The notes under the pieces were generated by a model. That model was not told the DNA's origin. It did not search any database and worked only from the letters and a program-made list of their open reading frames with translations. Source: Gammaproteobacteria bacterium (GTDB taxonomy: Bacteria > Pseudomonadota > Gammaproteobacteria > Burkholderiales > Burkholderiaceae_C). Taken from it: DNA of 7,174 nucleotides. Below, piece by piece: positions 6,094 to 7,174 of this stretch. The stretch spans positions 1 through 7,174 of the forward strand of contig JASGCH010000063.1 of assembly GCA_030054245.1 (NCBI GenBank), in the 5' to 3' direction. Position numbers and translations under genes: made by a program. The stretch's first letter is position 1. Each line of letters opens with the position of its first letter.

Positions 6094-6918
6094 CTATTTC
6101 AATGTGCGTAAGCGCTCTTGAGCTAATTTTGCAGATTCTGATTGTGGGTAAGTGTCCACCAATTCAATCAGTAATTTTTTACTAGCCTTTAAGTCTTTGA
6201 TTTCTGAATAAGCATTGGCTAAAGTGAGTAAGACTTCAGGTGCCCGTGAATTGTTGGGATAAGTCTGCAAAAAAAGGCGTAATTCATCGACGCTGGTTTT
6301 ATAGTCCTTGATGGCGTAACGGGCATTGGCACGCCAAAACTGACTTTGCACTGCATAACCACTTCTGGGGTATTTATGCAATAATTCACTAAAGGCATAA
6401 ATCGATTCGCTATATTTGCTGTTGCGGAAATATTCAAGGGCCAATTCAAAAAGCCTTTTTTCATCTAGCTCAGCGTTAAATTCGACTCCATCGAGTAGCA
6501 CCTTTTGAGGTTCTAACTTTCGCACCCTGTCCTGCACAGATTTATCAAGCAAGGCTAAATTTTTTTGCAACTCAGCATAAGAGTAGTTAAATCGCTCTAG
6601 TTCTCCTCTTAATTGCTGAACCTCGCGACGGTCTTTATCCATCGAGGTTTGACTACTTATCAAGGCAATGCCCAATTGATCGATTTGTTTTTGCAACTTA
6701 TCGAGGTCTTCTCTAATCCGCACAGAACCCTCTAATAATTGTTGAGAGCTGTTGTTTTGTTGCACCCTCTGTTGTTGTAACTGAGATATTTCTAAGCGCA
6801 TGGACTCTACCGTTTTGCGCAAATCTAAAATTGCCAACCGAGCTTCATCATCAGAAAATAAAGCCGCGTGTGCTAGTTGCCCAGCAAACAGCAAAATAAT
6901 CCCTAAAATTTTAACCAT
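6094..6918 (-). CDS. cpoB: Cell division coordinator CpoB (YbgF, Tol-Pal-associated TPR protein)
   Basis: CpoB is a periplasmic protein that links PBP1B/LpoB peptidoglycan synthesis with the Tol-Pal machine during division. The 274 residues start with a signal peptide (MVKILGIILLFAGQLAHA, probable cleavage after residue 18). A long Gln-rich coiled coil follows at about 24-135; in E. coli the equivalent region trimerises. Three tetratricopeptide-like repeats follow from about 152, ending in KYPRSGYA, TYPNNSRA and TYPQSESA, and the chain closes with AKLAQERLRTLK. The length is close to E. coli CpoB (263). The mature start ALFSDDEARLAILDLR resembles betaproteobacterial YbgF proteins. The gene begins two bases after the pal stop, the standard pal-cpoB order. 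No clear ribosome binding site is seen, so coupling to pal translation is likely. The stop is TAG. Confidence 0.95.
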   Translation of the reverse strand: MVKILGIILLFAGQLAHAALFSDDEARLAILDLRKTVESMRLEISQLQQQRVQQNNSSQQLLEGSVRIREDLDKLQKQIDQLGIALISSQTSMDKDRREVQQLRGELERFNYSYAELQKNLALLDKSVQDRVRKLEPQKVLLDGVEFNAELDEKRLFELALEYFRNSKYSESIYAFSELLHKYPRSGYAVQSQFWRANARYAIKDYKTSVDELRLFLQTYPNNSRAPEVLLTLANAYSEIKDLKASKKLLIELVDTYPQSESAKLAQERLRTLK

Positions 6919-6920
6919 AG

Positions 6921-7174
6921 CTATTTGATCAACAATTCTACACGACGATTTTTAGCGTGATCAGCTTCTTCCAAACCCGGATTCGCCAAAGTCTCTTTAC
7001 CGTAACTAATCGTTTCAACTTGGTTCGCTGAAATTCCTAAAATCATTAAGGCTTGTTTCACATTGTCTGCGCGTTTTTGCCCTAAGGTCAGGTTATATTC
7101 TCGCGTCCCACGGACATCCGTATGACCGGCTAAGACAAATTGATTCTGTTTGTTTTGCAAAATATATTTGGCTT
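6921..7174 (-). CDS. pal: Peptidoglycan-associated lipoprotein Pal, C-terminal part (cut by window edge)
   Basis: Pal is an outer-membrane lipoprotein that binds peptidoglycan through an OmpA-like domain and TolB/TolA in the Tol-Pal system. Only the last ~84 codons are present; the frame is still open at 7174 (reading ..AKYILQNKQNQF), so the gene starts outside the window. The visible part has GHTDVRGTREYN and LTLGQKRADNV; the Asp of GHTD and the Arg of QKRA, 15 residues apart, are the pair that holds the diaminopimelate side chain in OmpA-like domains. It closes with KNRRVELLIK, as Pal proteins do. The TTG at 7158-7160 is an internal codon, not a start. TolB would be expected upstream, beyond the window. 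Confidence 0.95.
   Translation of the reverse strand, partial: AKYILQNKQNQFVLAGHTDVRGTREYNLTLGQKRADNVKQALMILGISANQVETISYGKETLANPGLEEADHAKNRRVELLIK

Overview
The window is about 7.2 kb of densely packed, rather AT-rich bacterial DNA (roughly 40% G+C by eye). It looks like a Gram-negative proteobacterium, because pal and cpoB of the Tol-Pal system are present. Details of sequence style favour a betaproteobacterium: the lumazine synthase tail (AARVAIEM), the NusB segment with LDRP, and a CpoB that starts its mature part with ALFSDDEARLAILDLR. The lineage call is inference from remembered family patterns, not from a search.

Layout. A plus-strand block carries ribH (122-583), nusB (577-1203) and uvrA (1181-4069), each overlapping the next, so they are almost certainly co-transcribed and translationally coupled. 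A minus-strand block carries the C-terminal end of pal (6921-7174, cut by the window edge), cpoB (6094-6918), a YeeE/YedE-type sulfur-compound transporter (4959-6089) and tcdA (4192-4983). These are 2-4 bases apart or overlapping, so they also form one operon. The two blocks converge on a short junction at 4070-4191.

The most unusual points are three. (1) A degenerate ~90-bp repeat occurs twice, immediately before ribH (11-101, plus) and immediately after uvrA (4082-4171, minus). It therefore brackets the ribH-nusB-uvrA block as an inverted pair. (2) nusB opens with four in-phase copies of a 39-bp unit, giving a 13-residue repeat and a lysine/proline-rich tail of about 53 residues in front of a normal NusB domain. 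A GTG with a GAAGG sequence sits just after the repeats and could be a second start. (3) tcdA is interrupted by a single in-frame TAG (4384-4386), yet the family-typical C-terminal part continues in the same frame to a TAA at 4192-4194. TAG is used as the ordinary stop of uvrA, cpoB and pal here, so it is not simply reassigned.

Functions: riboflavin synthesis (RibH), transcription antitermination (NusB), nucleotide excision repair (UvrA), outer-membrane/peptidoglycan coordination at division (Pal, CpoB), thiosulfate-type sulfur uptake (YeeE/YedE), and tRNA t6A cyclisation (TcdA). I see no CRISPR, tRNA, rRNA, transposase or convincing novel multi-gene system. The candidates for new biology are the repeat pair, the NusB tail and the split tcdA.
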